Shown: positions 1 to 21,843 of the stretch, in pieces
Position numbering within the stretch: position 1 is the stretch's first letter
Layout: every line of letters starts with the position of its first letter
Assembly: GCF_958295425.1 (NCBI RefSeq)
Contig: NC_081138.1
Coordinates: 25,875,733 to 25,939,732, forward strand
Origin: Solea solea
Taxonomy: Eukaryota; Chordata; Actinopteri; Pleuronectiformes; Soleidae
Direction of reading: 5' to 3'
Length of the DNA stretch: 64,000 nucleotides
The notes under the pieces: model-generated
What the model saw: the letters and a program-made list of their open reading frames with translations, nothing else
Told to the model about the DNA's origin: nothing
Database searches by the model: none
Program-made: the position numbers and the translations under genes

Positions 1-142
1 ACAATGTCAACACACTCAAGTTATCCATATTTGATCTGAGTCTGGATTACCACAAAAATCTGATCATTTCTTCCTTGGGCCACAACCTTACATCCCTAGT
101 AAATTCCATACAAAATTACTTTTTAAAGTTATGCTGCTCACA

Positions 143-152
143 GACAGACAGG

Positions 153-213
<61 letters not shown>
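143..213. repeat. (CAGA)n tetranucleotide microsatellite
   Basis: About 70 bp of CAGA repeats with a few variant units. Confidence 0.96.
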
Positions 214-216
<3 letters not shown>

Positions 217-289
217 TGCAACCTAAATCATAACCCTTTTGGTGAAGGTAATACATATGCACTCAAAACCAGGGATGTCTGTTTGAGAC

Positions 290-1010
290 AAACAAAGTGT
301 TTGTGTGTAAACTTGTATTTATATCTTTGTGAGGTCCAAAAAAAACATACAAACCTATCTTTGTGAGGACATGTTGTCTGGGCCCCACAACTTTAAAGGG
401 CTTTTTCAGGGATAAGACCTGGTTTTAGGGTTAGGGTTACAATTGGGCAGTCTTGTAGTAAAGTACTTGAGAGTGGTACTAAAGTACAAAATATGACTTT
501 GGTAGAAGTTAAAGTCACCTTTTAGAATATTTAAGTAATTTTCTGATATAAAATGTACTTAAGTATTAGAAGTAAAAGTATTTAAACAAAGTGAGCAATT
601 ACAATTTTGCCTATGACATTTATTGTGGTTTCTTAAAAATAAAAGCGTAATAGGTACAGGCAAGCTCTCTTCTTGGTGTCGGACGCGGTAAACAACGAGC
701 CGCTGGTGTGTTTTAAGTCCAGGGAAACGTATCGGAGTAAAAGTACACATTTTATTTAGGAAATGTAGTGGAGTAAAAGTAAAAGTTGTCAGAAATATAA
801 ATAACCAAGTGAAGTACAGATATGTGATAATTCTACTTAAGTACAGTAACAAAGTATTTGTACTTTGTTACATTACATCGCTGGAATTGGGTTTAAGTTC
901 AGGGTTAGGATTAGGCAATTAATTGTGATGGTTAAGGTTAGGGTAAGGGGCTAGGGAATGTATTATGTCTATAATGTGTCCTCACTAAGATATAAAAACA
1001 GGTTCAAGTG
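290..1010. repeat. CCCTAA-type dispersed repeat, split by a MITE
   Basis: The left part (290-447) holds TTGTGAGGACATGTTGTC, CTGGGCCCCACAACTT and GGTTTTAGGGTTAGGG; the right part (884-1010) resumes with GGGTTTAAGTTCAGGGTTAGG. Reverse orientation of 22850-23235. Confidence 0.7.
448..883. mobile_element. hAT-like MITE inserted in a CCCTAA-type repeat
   Basis: The element runs from CAGTCTTGTAGTAAAGTACT to the inverted form ending in CATTACATCGCTG, with internal AAGTACTT/AAGTACAG motifs. It is flanked by CAATTGGG (440-447) and GAATTGGG (884-891), an 8-bp target duplication with one mismatch. This is a common fish non-autonomous family. Confidence 0.82.
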
Positions 1011-1016
1011 TGTGTG

Positions 1017-1073
1017 TGAGAGAGATCGAGAGAGAGATAGATAGAGAGAGAGAGAGAGAGAAAGAGAAAGAGA
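1017..1073. repeat. (GA)n-rich microsatellite
   Basis: GA repeats with GATA interruptions. Confidence 0.92.
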
Positions 1074-1216
1074 CATATTAAAAAGCAAAAGTAAGACTTG
1101 GTTTCTTGTTAGTGTGCAGAGAAAAATGCATCCGTGATGAAATCAGCGCCATGATAGCGAAACCAACAAAATAAGCCTTTGCATTTGTGTGTGTAAGTGT
1201 AAGTGCGACATACTCA

Positions 1217-4504
<3,288 letters not shown>

Positions 4505-4714
4505 CCTGATAGGTCAGTTTAAATCCCGGCCTGTTCTCGGAGTGGTCACTGTAGAAGTGGATAATTGTCAGGTGGGTAGTGCTCAGCAGCGGAGGTGGAA
4601 TCTGTGAACCGGTAAACTGTCCAATGAGAGCAGAGCTGTGCTGTGGTCCAGCCCTGACCTCCAGGAAGTCATGGTTGTCTTCAGACGAGAAGTTTTGAAA
4701 CTGAATATGGGCTC
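4505..4714 (-). CDS. csmd1: csmd1 exon, CUB12 C-terminal part
   Basis: 210 nt, phase 1 to 1. Encodes AHIQFQNFSSEDNHDFLEVR, IGQFTGSQIPPPLLSTTH and FYSDHSENRPGFKLTYQ. Ca2+-site acids kept (Glu in SSE, Asp in NHD, Asp in YSD); NFS is a sequon. No cysteine. It lacks a long open frame in the track sense because its flanks carry early stops, but phase and homology are clear. Acceptor CTTTCTAG, donor GTGAGT. Confidence 0.96.
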
Positions 4715-7107
<2,393 letters not shown>

Positions 7108-8083
7108 TTAACAGGGCATATTTATTTGCTTTCAGCTTCAAGTTGATTGTCTACAACAATTGACATGATCTAGAGAAATATAGGAACCTTTACCTGATTG
7201 CCACTTTGAATATCTACACAGATACACCCCCATTACTGTGTGAACCTATCTTTCTTATCATCTTTCTTTGCTTTCCATGAGTACTCGTCAAGGAAAAACC
7301 CCCACATCCATGAAATTATGGCTAATAAATAGTGTGTATATCATCAGCAGTGACTATTCCCAAAACCTTGGAGGTTAAACACATCTTTAATAAGTTTGAC
7401 AGCAGCCGGCCTCTATCAAACAGCATCGGGATCTCGCTCTCTCTTTCTCCCTCCCTCTGTGTGTGTTTTTGCTTGTGTGTTTCACTTGGAAAATTCCGCA
7501 GGAGACTGCCCTAGAGCAGTTACCATGGCAACACAGGGGTGGAAGAGGGGTACAGAGTGGGGAGGAGAGAGGAGTGAACCTTTGTTTGTGTGCGCACGCT
7601 TGTGGGTGTGGGTGTCTATGTCTTGTTGCTTCATTATCTACCTTCCTATAAGCAAAACAAAGTGATCCCACTGAGCTTGCACAAACAACAACACACAAAT
7701 ACACACACACACATACACACACAAATGACATCACTGACAGACCCAAACCTCAACCATCATGGCTAAATCTGAATTTAATGTTAGCCCGAAAACCAACTCA
7801 TCACCCACAGATATTCATTTGATTGTGTGATTCTCATGCACACGTACACACACACACAGCCCAATGTGTGACAGAGTGTGAGTGTGCACGTGAAACTGTC
7901 ACAGCACGTGAAACTGTGCTCAGTTATGGACTTTTTTTAGATGGAGCACAAGTGGAAAAAGTTGCATGAGACTGAGAAACGTGGAGAAACACTGTGTATT
8001 TTAAGCAAAGCATCAGCAGGCTTCATGACAACTGATCAATGGAACTATTCCATCTGGCTGACCACCTCTATCTCGCGCTGAGC

Positions 8084-8118
8084 GTGTGTGTGTGAGTGTG
8101 TGTGTGTGTGTGTGTGTA
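8084..8118. repeat. (TG)n microsatellite
   Basis: About 35 bp of TG with one GA interruption. Confidence 0.93.
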
Positions 8119-9130
8119 ATAGCAAACGACCCCCTTTTTTCACGGGTTATGAAAAAGCAGTGATGCTCTTTAAAATGCTGACAGTACCGTGAACCACCCC
8201 ACTAGGACCACTAGACTTGAACTAGACAGTGTCAGCATTTAATGTCTAACTGACTGGATTTACTATACTTCTGTTTCAATTTAATAAATGATAGACGGGG
8301 GACAGGGACGTCTCACTCGGCCCTTTATAGATCAGACAGCCTTTAGCCAGCTTAAAATGAAGAGAGCATCATCGCCACAATCATTCACACATCCCCACCA
8401 AATGATTTCATCAACTTATAGAAATGACCACAATACTGCACATCGTGACAACACTGGGAGGCAAAACAATGACAGCCAGTGAAATGGGGTGAGCAGTCAC
8501 TGTACTTTCTTGTAATTGATTTATAGTGTTGGTGTTATAATAATGCATGACAAAATTAAATGGGATGATGCCAATATGAGTCTGACTGATCGCTCTGTAC
8601 GCAGTGCAAGAGAACTTATCCTAAAAATAAAAGGCTTTAAAAACAGGTCTGTTTATTGGCTAAAACAGCAATAAAGATCAGGCCTGGCCTGCATGTGTTT
8701 TTGTTTGTCTGTTGTGTAACCTCCAACCACCAAAAATCTTTGCTCTCCGGTACAAAAGCAAGAAAAAAGGCGTCACCTTCCACAACAGTGTGGACAAAGT
8801 GGAATAAAAAGAACTGTGCACAAAAACATACTTCTGTATTTACTATAGATGTGACAAGTTTCCTTTTGTGCAACCAAGTGCTCAAACTTTTGTACAAAAA
8901 GGGGTAAGTGCCAGGACACGGGGAGTTTGCTGTGTTTTTAACTGTATTCGGGGATGAAACAGCTCTTCCACTACACAGTCTTGTTGTCCAGCTTTTCATA
9001 AAAGGACCTGCTGTTTCTCTAAGGGAGTCACAATCTTTGAAACACACCACAGAATCCAATCCATAAACTAGTCAACCAGAAGGAAAAAGGCAGTGATGAA
9101 GGTTGTTTTTGCTCATCTTTCACACCTGTA

Positions 9131-9300
9131 ATTTTAATTAAAATAAATTTTATTTTTATAGCACCAAATAACAACATACATTATCTCACGACACTTGGCA
9201 TAGTAACGCAGAAACCTTACAATATTATAGAGTGAGAGGAGAAAACCCAACAATGAGAAAGCACCAGGGGTCAGTGGAGTGGAAAAGTGAATCGGTTGTG
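9131..9300. repeat. Dispersed fish repeat, 'tttatagcaccaaat' family
   Basis: Contains TTTTATTTTTATAGCACCAA, CTCACGACACTTGGCATAG, CTTACAATATTATAGAGTG and AACCCAACAATGAG, a common arrangement in fish genomes. Family name uncertain. Confidence 0.55.
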
Positions 9301-9414
9301 ATATGTTTATAGTACTGCAATTTCATTTATACAAGCAGTTAGATATATTACGTTGAAATAAATTATACTGTTATCAATTTTAATCATGGTTTAATAAATA
9401 TGACAATACTACTA

Positions 9415-9870
9415 CTAATACTAATAATAGGTGGAAGAAGGCTGTTCTGGAAATTAGACAAAAGTCATATCCTGGTGAAAAATAAGTTTCCTTTTAGAGG
9501 AACTGGAAGCTGTGGAATGTGGTAAGATATTTTTGTAGAGCTGAGTATAATGATCTGAATTTAAAAGGAGAAAGTTACAGGTCATCCAGGACTTTATGTC
9601 TTTGAGACATTCCTGGAGTTTAAAAAACCTGATTTTTTTCATCCAGCCTCATCAATAGATATAGCTGTGTGTCATCTGCATAACAATGGAACAATGCAAG
9701 CATGTATATATGGTAAAACGCATTGAGCCCTGTGGAACTCCATAATTCACTTTATAGTGTGTGGAGGCATTATCATTAAAATGATCAAACTGAAATCTAT
9801 CAGAAAAATAGACCATTATCTGAGGCCAAGAGCCCTCTTATGATTATGAAGCATCATGTCATCAATGTCT
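9415..9870 (-). mobile_element. LINE reverse-transcriptase fragment (L2-like), degenerate
   Basis: On the minus strand: NYGVPQGSM (about 9725-9751), the catalytic YADD in HCYADDTQLYLLM (9671-9682 for YADD), then LQECLKDIKSWMTCNFLLLN. These are consecutive RT motifs of an L2-type fish LINE, with a deletion between GVPQGS and YADD and a shifted frame. Confidence 0.85.
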
Positions 9871-10108
9871 ATTCAGATCCACACAAATACAGTTTGTGAC
9901 TACACCGGCACACACAAAAACTTAGACTCACATTAATACACCCTCCCCACACTGATTACACTGGATATAGATGGCCCCCACTTAACCTGGGTGTATGGAT
10001 GGGTCTTTTTGGTTACATCTAAATGCCTGTGGCTCCAGTACGGAGCTATCCTGACGCCACATTACATGTCATTCCAGTAGATGGCATTAATTAGCAATAG
10101 CTAATGAT

Positions 10109-10143
10109 AGCTGTGATACATCTACTATTGATGTATCACAGCT
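10109..10143. repeat. 14-bp perfect inverted repeat, 7-nt loop
   Basis: AGCTGTGATACATC at 10109-10122 and its exact reverse complement at 10130-10143. Confidence 0.9.
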
Positions 10144-11379
10144 TCTCTCACCGTGTTTCAGTGTAGCTGTGATTTATGTCCAAAGGTTTGTCACCATTTG
10201 CGTGTCCCAGTCTCTCAAAAACGTGTCGTAGAAATGTAGGTACCAGTTGATCTATGCCCGTTACAGCCCCGTTTTTCAACAGTATCAAAGTTCTTCTTTG
10301 TCTTCATCGGCGTAAACAAATTGAGAGTATGCCACGTTCTAGATCCTACCAAGCAGACACGGGCTATAGCAGACTATGACATCGCCCCCACAAAGCACCA
10401 AGAGTAGCAACTACAAAGAGCCTTTTATGCCAGTGCACATTTTCAACCAAAATCTTATCTCCATTGATATTAGGGGCCCTCATAAAAAGCATAGTCCAAA
10501 AGCCCAAATAGACCACTACCTGCACTGCTTTTGACTCAATAATTCATTTGTTGCAGGCTTGAGTATCCATACAAATGCAAAAATCATAAAAATTAAAGTG
10601 CCTTGCCCTGCCATTTTTACTTGCAGATTATTCATGTCACTGTATTGCTGTATAAAAAGGGTCACATTCTAATTTAAGTGTCACATACGGTTTCATCATT
10701 GCAGTGTGATGGATCAGGTGCATCTGCTAATAAAAGCCTCTCTGAATAAACGGGTGCAGCCACACTAGCAAAAAACTGAAAACACTGAAGTGAGCCTTCT
10801 TTTAAGGGTTTTTACTCCAAGTGAAGTTGCGATGACACACACAGAGCTGACAAAAATGCACAGCAGTGAGCCACAGAAGTGTGCATTCACCTGCACACAC
10901 CTAGAAACACGCAGCCACAAACATACACAGACTCTTACAGACACAAGGGAACATGTTTCGATTATTGATCTGGAAGTGATCGTAAACTAAAAACAACAAG
11001 GACTCAAAGGCACATGTGTAGGTGTGTCAATGCAATCATCTTGATATCTATCTCTACACATTTGTCCATTTATGACATGTGTATGTGTCTTGCTTGTGAA
11101 CTCATGTGCATGTATAAAACAAGCAAGAGCACTTTGTGTGTGTGTGTGTGTGTGTTGGACTCTACGTGTTTCTGTCTATGTCCCTCCAGGTGTGTGCTCC
11201 ACGCGTGTGTGCTTCAGTGTTGAACTCAGCATGTGTGTCTCTGCTCTCAGGCTGTACCACCAGTACCGGTTCAGGTCACTGACTCTTGCTGTTGATGTTG
11301 AAATGTTGCTTTTAACCCTATGTGTGCTTTCTGGTTTCAGATCAGAAGGGGCCTGATATTCACTCGGTCACTGAGTCAC

Positions 11380-11575
11380 CACTTTGTCCTCCACATGAGG
11401 GTCATGGAGGGGAGACCCTTCACACCGATGTGTCCAATTATCCTCTGCATGTTTTTGGACTGTGGGAGGAAACTGGAGTCCACACAGAAAGGCCCTCCAT
11501 CAAACCGGGATTTAAATCGGTGACCTTCTTACTGTGAGGCAACAGTGCTGGCCACTACACTGCCGTGTGGCGCAC
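11380..11575. repeat. tRNA-headed teleost repeat copy, internally deleted
   Basis: Contains CCTCCACATGAGGGTCATGG, GCATGTTTTTGGACTGTGGG, AGGAAACTGGAGTCC and the head AACCGGGATTTAAATCGGTG, CTTACTGTGAGGCAACAGTG, CTACACTGCCGTGTGG. Confidence 0.75.
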
Positions 11576-11632
11576 CTGTTATTCAGTCTGTATTGATATC
11601 ATTTTTGTTTTTGCATTTTGCATTTCTATCTA

Positions 11633-13036
<1,404 letters not shown>

Positions 13037-13039
13037 CTA

Positions 13040-13225
<186 letters not shown>

Positions 13226-13371
13226 TTAACCAAACACATACACAGGTGTTGAAATGACCACTACAGAGAGCCAGAGGAGACATTTCTTACACTTTCTATG
13301 CAGTTTAACTGTAATAAATGTATTAGATTCTATACCAAAGCCAACGGTCTGACTACCCTTTCAGGGTATCA

Positions 13372-13910
<539 letters not shown>

Positions 13911-13979
13911 TTATTGCAGACAATGGAGACACAAACCATAATAAACATAAACACATGTTTTTTTTTTAGGTAAACCCAT

Positions 13980-14342
13980 TCAACTGCTTTATTTACACAA
14001 GCATCAAATCATGCATGGACAGCAGCTCAGTGCATCTAGTTATGTAGAAGTGATGAAGGTGACCTGATGAAGTTCAAACTGAGCATCACAATGGGGAAGA
14101 AAGATGATTTCAGTGACTTTGAATGTGGCATGATTGCTGATGTACTGGGACTTTCATAGACAACCTCTCATAGAGAATGGGCCAAAAAAGAGAATGGAGT
14201 GAGCACAGAGGTCAGAGGAGAAAGGGCAAAGTGGTTCGACATGATAGAAATGCAACAGTAACTCAAATAACCAGAAGGTCACACAGTTTAACCACTTTAT
14301 TAGGTACACAAATTACCTAAAGAAGTGGCTGGTGAGTGCAAA
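13980..14342. mobile_element. Tc1/mariner-like transposon relic, internally deleted
   Basis: Segments such as GAAGTTCAAACTGAGCATCA, AATGGGGAAGAAAGATGATT, GTGACTTTGAATGTGGCATG and CAACAGTAACTCAAATAACC match a well-known fish Tc1/mariner element, and the end carries ACCACTTTATTAGGTACAC and AAGTGGCTGGTGAGTG. Most of the transposase is gone. Confidence 0.7.
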
Positions 14343-16014
14343 TTCTGTATGAATACACAAAAACAGACACAGCATAATCCTGCACTGGTTTATAGTCATA
14401 ACTTACATAACTGAACACTTCCTCTCTCCTTTTTTTGCCTTGTGGTAAAAAAAAAATCCTCAAAAAGATTAGGATGAACCCACACACACACACACACACA
14501 CTGACACACAGACACAAAATAATTATGCACACACAGCCTGTACACAGCCAAACTAAGTAACAGTGATAAATGAGAAAAACATGGCCTGGTGTGGATGACA
14601 TTTACAACATCATTAACTGCATTGTGACGTGTGTGTGTTGCATTCTAAGAGAGAATGTGTTTGTTTGGTTTGCATGTTAATACATTTGTGTACAATCAGT
14701 TAGTTAGTTGGAACAGTGTTCTACAAATCTGTTTGCCCACACATGCCTGTGCATGTACATACACGTGTGCATGAATTGGTTATTATGTGGATACCAATTA
14801 CTTTGTAACGTTTAATTTTTGTCCTGACCGTTTTGGTGGGAAATAAGTGTAAATATTAAACTCAAATCAAGAAATATGGCACCCTAGCTTCATTTTATAT
14901 AAACAGACCAGTTCCTTTAAAGTCAATCTGATGGTTAGTAATTTGGAAGAACATTTGCATAATGTGCAGTTATATATAGTTCATTGCCATAAGAAGGAGT
15001 ATTTTTACTGTCACAGTCTTGTCATTTATCAAACAATCACTTTATCCCTCATAAATCTACAAACACGTAACAGAATAAACAAGACCACATTTCTACAGTA
15101 AGATGCTAAACATCAATTCCAGTGGGAAAACCCTGTAACTCGCCCCTCGGCCATGACACAGAACAGGAGCATTACATTCCTCAGAAATGAGAGCACATAG
15201 TTGGGAACTATGTTAATCAATATTTCCTCATGTCTCAGTCTCTAAAATATGCCATCTACATTGATTTGTGTGTCATCTATCGATCTGCGCCTTTACTGCA
15301 CGGGGACTCAAGCGTTTGCCAAGCTGAGATGACTCCAATCTAGGCAGATAAGGAATCCCGTGGAGGAATGTGTTAAAAAAAAAGAAAAAAGTACCAGTGC
15401 GGTGTATATCGTATGGCCCCTGTGGCTGATTTCTTCTTGTAAAGATAACCCTTAATGGAATTTCACCAAATACATCACTGTCAAATAAATTGTGATAACG
15501 ACCACTGGTGCTGAGCTCTACAGGCCCCAAGAACTGCTTCCTTATAGATGATTTCATTATTTTCCTCCTCAACAGATGTGCTCGGAAAAACAAAAAAAAG
15601 GGAAAAAAACTGAAGAATTCTATAAAAGCTTTTCAAAAATATGACGACGTGAAATGTTGAATTGGATACTATGAGCAAGGAGATATGTTAAAAATACAAA
15701 ACTATTCACATCAATACAACGCTGAAAAGTATCGCTATAGAAATACCACAATATTTCAGTGTATCGATATTTTCTCACACCTCTAATGTTTAGAGAATAT
15801 TTTGAGTCGTGAGGTTATATGAGGTTCTGCTATTTCATAAAAGTGCTTCCCCAGCACCCGAGTCCATTGACAAAAACAGCAATTTTAGTCCACAGGACAT
15901 AGCAGTTGCTGCCTCAGTCGGGAAGTTTGTGTGATAAAACTTTATAGGAATGACAACATCAAAGTCACAAAATAAGACAGCTGAACCTTACATCAAAAGT
16001 CACAAACTACCCAT

Positions 16015-16659
<645 letters not shown>

Positions 16660-17647
16660 TCAACCTTCAACACCTTAACCTTATTTTAAACATAAAAAGG
16701 ACCAGAGAATGTCCTGTAACTAAGTGCATTTACCCATTTTTCCAGAATAACTTCCACTATCTGGCAGTTATTTACAATTTACTGCATGTTAAAATATTGT
16801 TTTAATGAGTGAAATTACCGTAATAACCACACGTTGGGTTTGACGTGCAACTTCTCAGCCTTCAGAAACCATTGGAATTTTTCCGATATAAACGCGTAAC
16901 TACGGTAATGCAAAGTGCGCTTGTGCAAACGTGTGGTCTGAGATACACTCAGTGTTAAAGGGTTTTAAAATGCACATTGATTCATTCACTCCTCACGGGG
17001 GGCTGCTGGTGCCGATCCCAGCTGACATAGGGCGAAAGGTGTTCTGGCTACTACCTACATTTGTACGACAAAGCTTTTTTTCTTGCTCATCAGTCAGTTT
17101 GTGCTTGTTCTTATCAAAAAGACTCACGAGTCAGGAGAGGCACTTGCTGTTTACCATGGTGTATCCTCTGTGAGATCAGTAGAAGTGCCCTTCTCTGCTT
17201 TAGCATTTACAGAAGGGTTGTGCAAATGACAGGCACTTAATAATATTCACATAAATTGCAAAGAACGCACCCTAAAAGACCAGATGTAGGTTTGTGTGGT
17301 GGAAAAGAAGAGAATTGAACTAACCTTGACCTTATTATATTTATTATAAACCTCAGGAATTATATCAATGGTTTGTCGGTGTGCAGAGGGACTTGGCTTT
17401 TGTGAATCTCAGGCAAATACAGAAAAAGCTGTAAATTAACATATTTTAAAATGTTATGACAGCAAGTAAAGAGGGCCGTACTGTACCAGTGGAATGAAGC
17501 TCACACTGGTGATTCCTGAGATACTAGTGCGCCTTCATGATCGGACTCACTTTGACTCACACTGACTTACACTGACTCTTAAAGCTGGTATGCTGGAAAC
17601 TATGAAATTAGATTTGTGTCAATATTTTCAAACAGTGGCTACTGAGT

Positions 17648-17701
17648 AATTGTAAGTATCATAACGTTTATAACCTGACAAACGTTATGATACTTACAAT
17701 T
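17648..17701. repeat. Perfect 22-bp inverted repeat, 10-nt loop
   Basis: The arms 17648-17669 and 17680-17701 are exact reverse complements (AATTGTAAGTATCATAACG plus TTT and its mirror), separated by ATAACCTGAC. It could form a strong hairpin in DNA or transcript. It lies 70 bp from the repeat copy at 17774. Confidence 0.95.
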
Positions 17702-17773
17702 CTAAGTTCCAGACCGACAGCGACTCCAAGTCTGTGACTACTTCCAGTCCATTGAGCTGTCACTCCAAAACTC

Positions 17774-17870
17774 TTTCTAAACAAGGCAATCAGAGATGGC
17801 AGACTTCACCCCATTCACGCAACAAGCCTCTGGCGGCCTCTGCTGGTCAAATTGGCAAGTGCGGAAACAC
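17774..17870. repeat. Dispersed repeat, second copy at 27184-27418
   Basis: Starts TCTAAACAAGGCAATCAGAG and runs through CTTCACCCCATTCACGCAAC and GGCCTCTG; matches the 27184 copy with two mismatches in the first 55 bases. Confidence 0.75.
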
Positions 17871-20800
17871 AAACAAACAAACAGACACACACACAGAGAG
17901 ACACCAAAAACAACTTTTTTTTAATGAAGAAATGACTAAAGAGCTCTGACATTTTCAGATTTGGGAGTGTGTTTTCATTCAAGTCAGATGATCTGTTTGA
18001 AAACTTGGTATTTCCCTGTTGAGAATGTGGCCAACTGTATAAGTGTGTTAGTGGCATTGTTCAAAAGGAGAGCTTTGCTCCTCTGAATAAATAAAGGTCA
18101 AAGTAAATAAGTGACTCACTCGTATCCAAAGCCCACAGAGATCAGCGTGCATTTGATTGTCTTCTGTACGGAACTCCGCACAACAGTTTGTGCTAGAGCC
18201 AGCTTCACTTTATGTTCACTTAGTATATGACCAGACATCCTAAAACCTGAAAATCTCTCTCTCTATACATACATATGTAAAAAAAAAGACAGCTTCATGT
18301 TCAACCAATCCACAAACACTGTAAGAGCTGATTAATACACAACCAAAACAAATGTCATTGTACTCACAGACTTCACTGTAGCAACATGTTTATAATAACA
18401 AAGCAAACACTTTTAACCACTTTGCTGCAACAATGATTAGAGACATCACCCTCATTCACAGCAATGACGCATTTAGATTTGAATCGTGTACTGTATATTT
18501 TATTTTCATCCTGCTGCTGCTGCCGCTGGGAGGGCTGCCCACTGCACTCAAAGCTGCTGAATGTGTCACTCCGCTAATCTGTTATTCTTATGTATTCTTC
18601 AAAAGAAAACCCATTTGGCTCCAAAAAAGAAAAAAAGCTGTTAAGTTTGACAGAATTTTTATGTTGTCACCATCATTTGGAGTCTTTGTTATGTAATGCT
18701 AAAGTATAGTACATTTGATGTGTGTGTGCTTGTATTTATTGCCTCATTAGCACATGTTCTGGCAAAAACATTGACCTTGTCAGGACCACGAGTCCCCAAT
18801 GGTTAGGGAGAATACTTTGTTTAGGCAGTCCAAATAAATGGAAGTCAATGGCCCTAAGAAGTATCGCTGTGCCGTGCTGTATGTGAGTGCATGCTTTTGT
18901 AAAAGTCCAACCTCGAGGGAGAAATTACTGAAGACCAGGTAATTGGACAAAAGTTAGTTTTTCAGTTAGGGAACAAAACTGTGTCCCCCAGTCGAGAGAA
19001 AAAAAAGCCTGTATTTTGGCTTAGTGGTGATGGTTAAAGTCAGGATGAGCTTAGTGGTTAGAGCAAAGATGAGTAATGATCAATATGATGTTCAATTTGT
19101 TAAAGAATAACAACAATAACAATAATTCTTTCCAGCGATGAAATAACATATCACAATAGTAGACTGACGTTGTCTCGGATATATTATATATTTTTTTTCT
19201 TTTATTCAAAAATAATTTTTAAATGATGGATGGATGGCACATAAGTACACACAACATTTAAAAAAACTTACAACTGTGCCATAATCTAGTGGCACACAGC
19301 AGTTCTGCTGCAGCCTTTTCAGATTAGCTTCCCCCTCTTCACAACAACCCAGCAGGATAAAAACTTAAGTGAGTGAATTTATGTGGTGCTGAGCGTGAGA
19401 ACAGCGTGGTATCACCTATATTAGTGCAATTTTAAGAGAAAAAAAACCCATATCAATCCCTATTACTGCTGCTGCATGACCCTCGAGAACCAGGCCTCGC
19501 GGTAGCTTTATCCATCCTTCGAGCCCCCAACAGAGCTGCAACACTGTTGTGCAAACACTTACTGCACAAGCAGAGGTCAATGAAATAAGTAAGCGTCTAT
19601 GATTCTGTGTGTGTGTGGTAGGTAGGTGTGAGTGTGCAGCAGCGAAACAAACATCTGTCAACATCTCCATACAGCGCTTCTCCACTTCACCCCCTCCGGC
19701 CTGCGCTCCTATTGTCTTGTTATGGTTGCTGCTGTGTGTGTGCGTGTGCGTGTGTGTCTCCATGGCTCCGTACCGGTGCCCACCCACAGTGTGGTCCCTA
19801 CGAGACCTCAATCATCATCACCTCTGCGCTCCTTGACAATGTGAGCACAGCCTGGGGGCATAGGTTGAAAATGTTGCACTGAAAAATTGAAGGGTGATAT
19901 GTCAATGAATATCTGAGGTCACTAAAGACGTGAGGGTGTAGCTTTATTTTGTGACGCTAAAGAGTCCGTGTGTTACAGTACAGGTGACTGCACCGTGTGC
20001 CATTTAACGTCTACTGCTGCCTCCAAGAATACGTTAAAAAATGGTGTTGTTCTGTTACTTTCATGTTTGAGGGTCTTCATGCGGGTTTACCTAAGTTAAC
20101 ACAAACTTATCGACCGAGGCAGCAGCAGACCAACCACTTCTGTGTCCTGCAAAGCCACAGCTGTCATTTTGTCAATGGACTCTGGTGTGAGGCAGTGAGA
20201 CGTGTACACTTCATTTTCCTGGTGGAGAAGGATATATATACCAGTGAGTTGCTGACAACCACGGTGTGCTGGGAAAGATATAAGATGTGAAATGTGACAA
20301 AAAAACTTTTTTTCTGGTCCAGAAAATGAATTTTGAATTTTGAAAATGTAGTGCAAAAATATACATCTTATTCAAAATGGTACAATGCCTCTCTCCGTGC
20401 TTTATACAAGGCTAATGTTTAATTGTACGCTGTCATCGTCTAAATTAAAAATTAAAAAAAAATTTTTTGTCCCTGGTTGCCGTATGTAATACACTGACTG
20501 TGTGTACCTCTACTTCAAAAATCTCTAAAATGTGTATTTTGTATATTCTTTGAAACTGATTTATGTTTTTTACTCTGCTTTAATTCATCTGTTAGACTGT
20601 TCCATCAGTTAAGCCCCGAGATTGAAACACACATATTTTTTTAAAGTTGTCCTGGCACACAGCATTTTTAAATGATATCCCCCTTTGTCTCTCTGAAAAC
20701 AACAACTTTTTATTTTTATTTGAATATTATCTCTGCTGTTTTAAACTGAATCAGATCTGGGAAATGTTAGAGCTTAAAGTATTTTTTTAAGAGGAATGTG

Positions 20801-21843
20801 GATTCTATATCCTGCATTATTTATTAATCTGATTAAATTTCGGCATTAAATACATGGTTGAATATTGCTTTTGTACATGTTTCCCCACACGTCTACACAT
20901 CTACACAGTATCAAATATGGTAAAAGTAATGAAACAATATAATGCATATAGTGCTTTCTGAGTGACAATAATATGCCTTGTTTTCTCCACGATGGCAATG
21001 ACGCACATCTCTCTCTCTCTCTCTCTCTCTGTTTGTGTGTGAGTGTGAAGACCAAGCCCTTATTCTTGGTAAAGTTGTTTGCTCGGTATAAACCAATGCA
21101 CATGAATGAAAAGGTTTCCACTTCTTCACGAGACAGTTGCACTTCCACTCACCGACCCCCACCCACAATGAAACACTGAGGTCTCTAGGTCTTGTGTTCA
21201 TCTTCCCACTATCGCCAGCGATGCTGCTCGAGGCTCAGGTGATCACTCGCGCGCATACACAAATTAAACAGGAAATAAATAAATAAACAAACAAATGTAT
21301 AGAGGTCACTCTTTCTCTCACCCTAACGCTGCCACAAAAACACAGAGTAAACAGTCTTGTAGTCTGCGCCTCATCTTGTATTTCCTCTCTCACACACACA
21401 CACACACACACACATTGTTGAGAGTACAAAAAAGCTTTCAGAAATGTCCTAAACACTTAAAGTTGTCGAGCACTTCGTTCTCTCTGAAGAATTTTGCAAA
21501 CCCCAAAACACAAAAGTTATAGAGACTTCCCAGAGAGAAGAATTCATATCGGTGATAAATAAATAAATGATAAAGTAAATAATCCAAAACTCCTGACTGA
21601 GCAGGAGACACGGCTGAATCCGTTTGTTTACTGAATCTTTGAAAAACCCTGTACAGTGGTTTTGCTGCATTCGTTGGAGGCCAAACAGACTCTTGAATGT
21701 TCTTTACAAAACAGTTAATACTATCTTCTTATCACAAACAAAAAAGGAAAAAAAAAACACATTCAAATATAAACAAACCACGGACAGAGTAATTGCTGAA
21801 TGTATTGCAGACACGGGCAATTTTCCTGCCTCAGTATCTAGAT

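Noticed and set aside
559..852. A minus-strand frame of 97 codons
   Set aside because: Falls wholly within the hAT-like MITE at 448-883.
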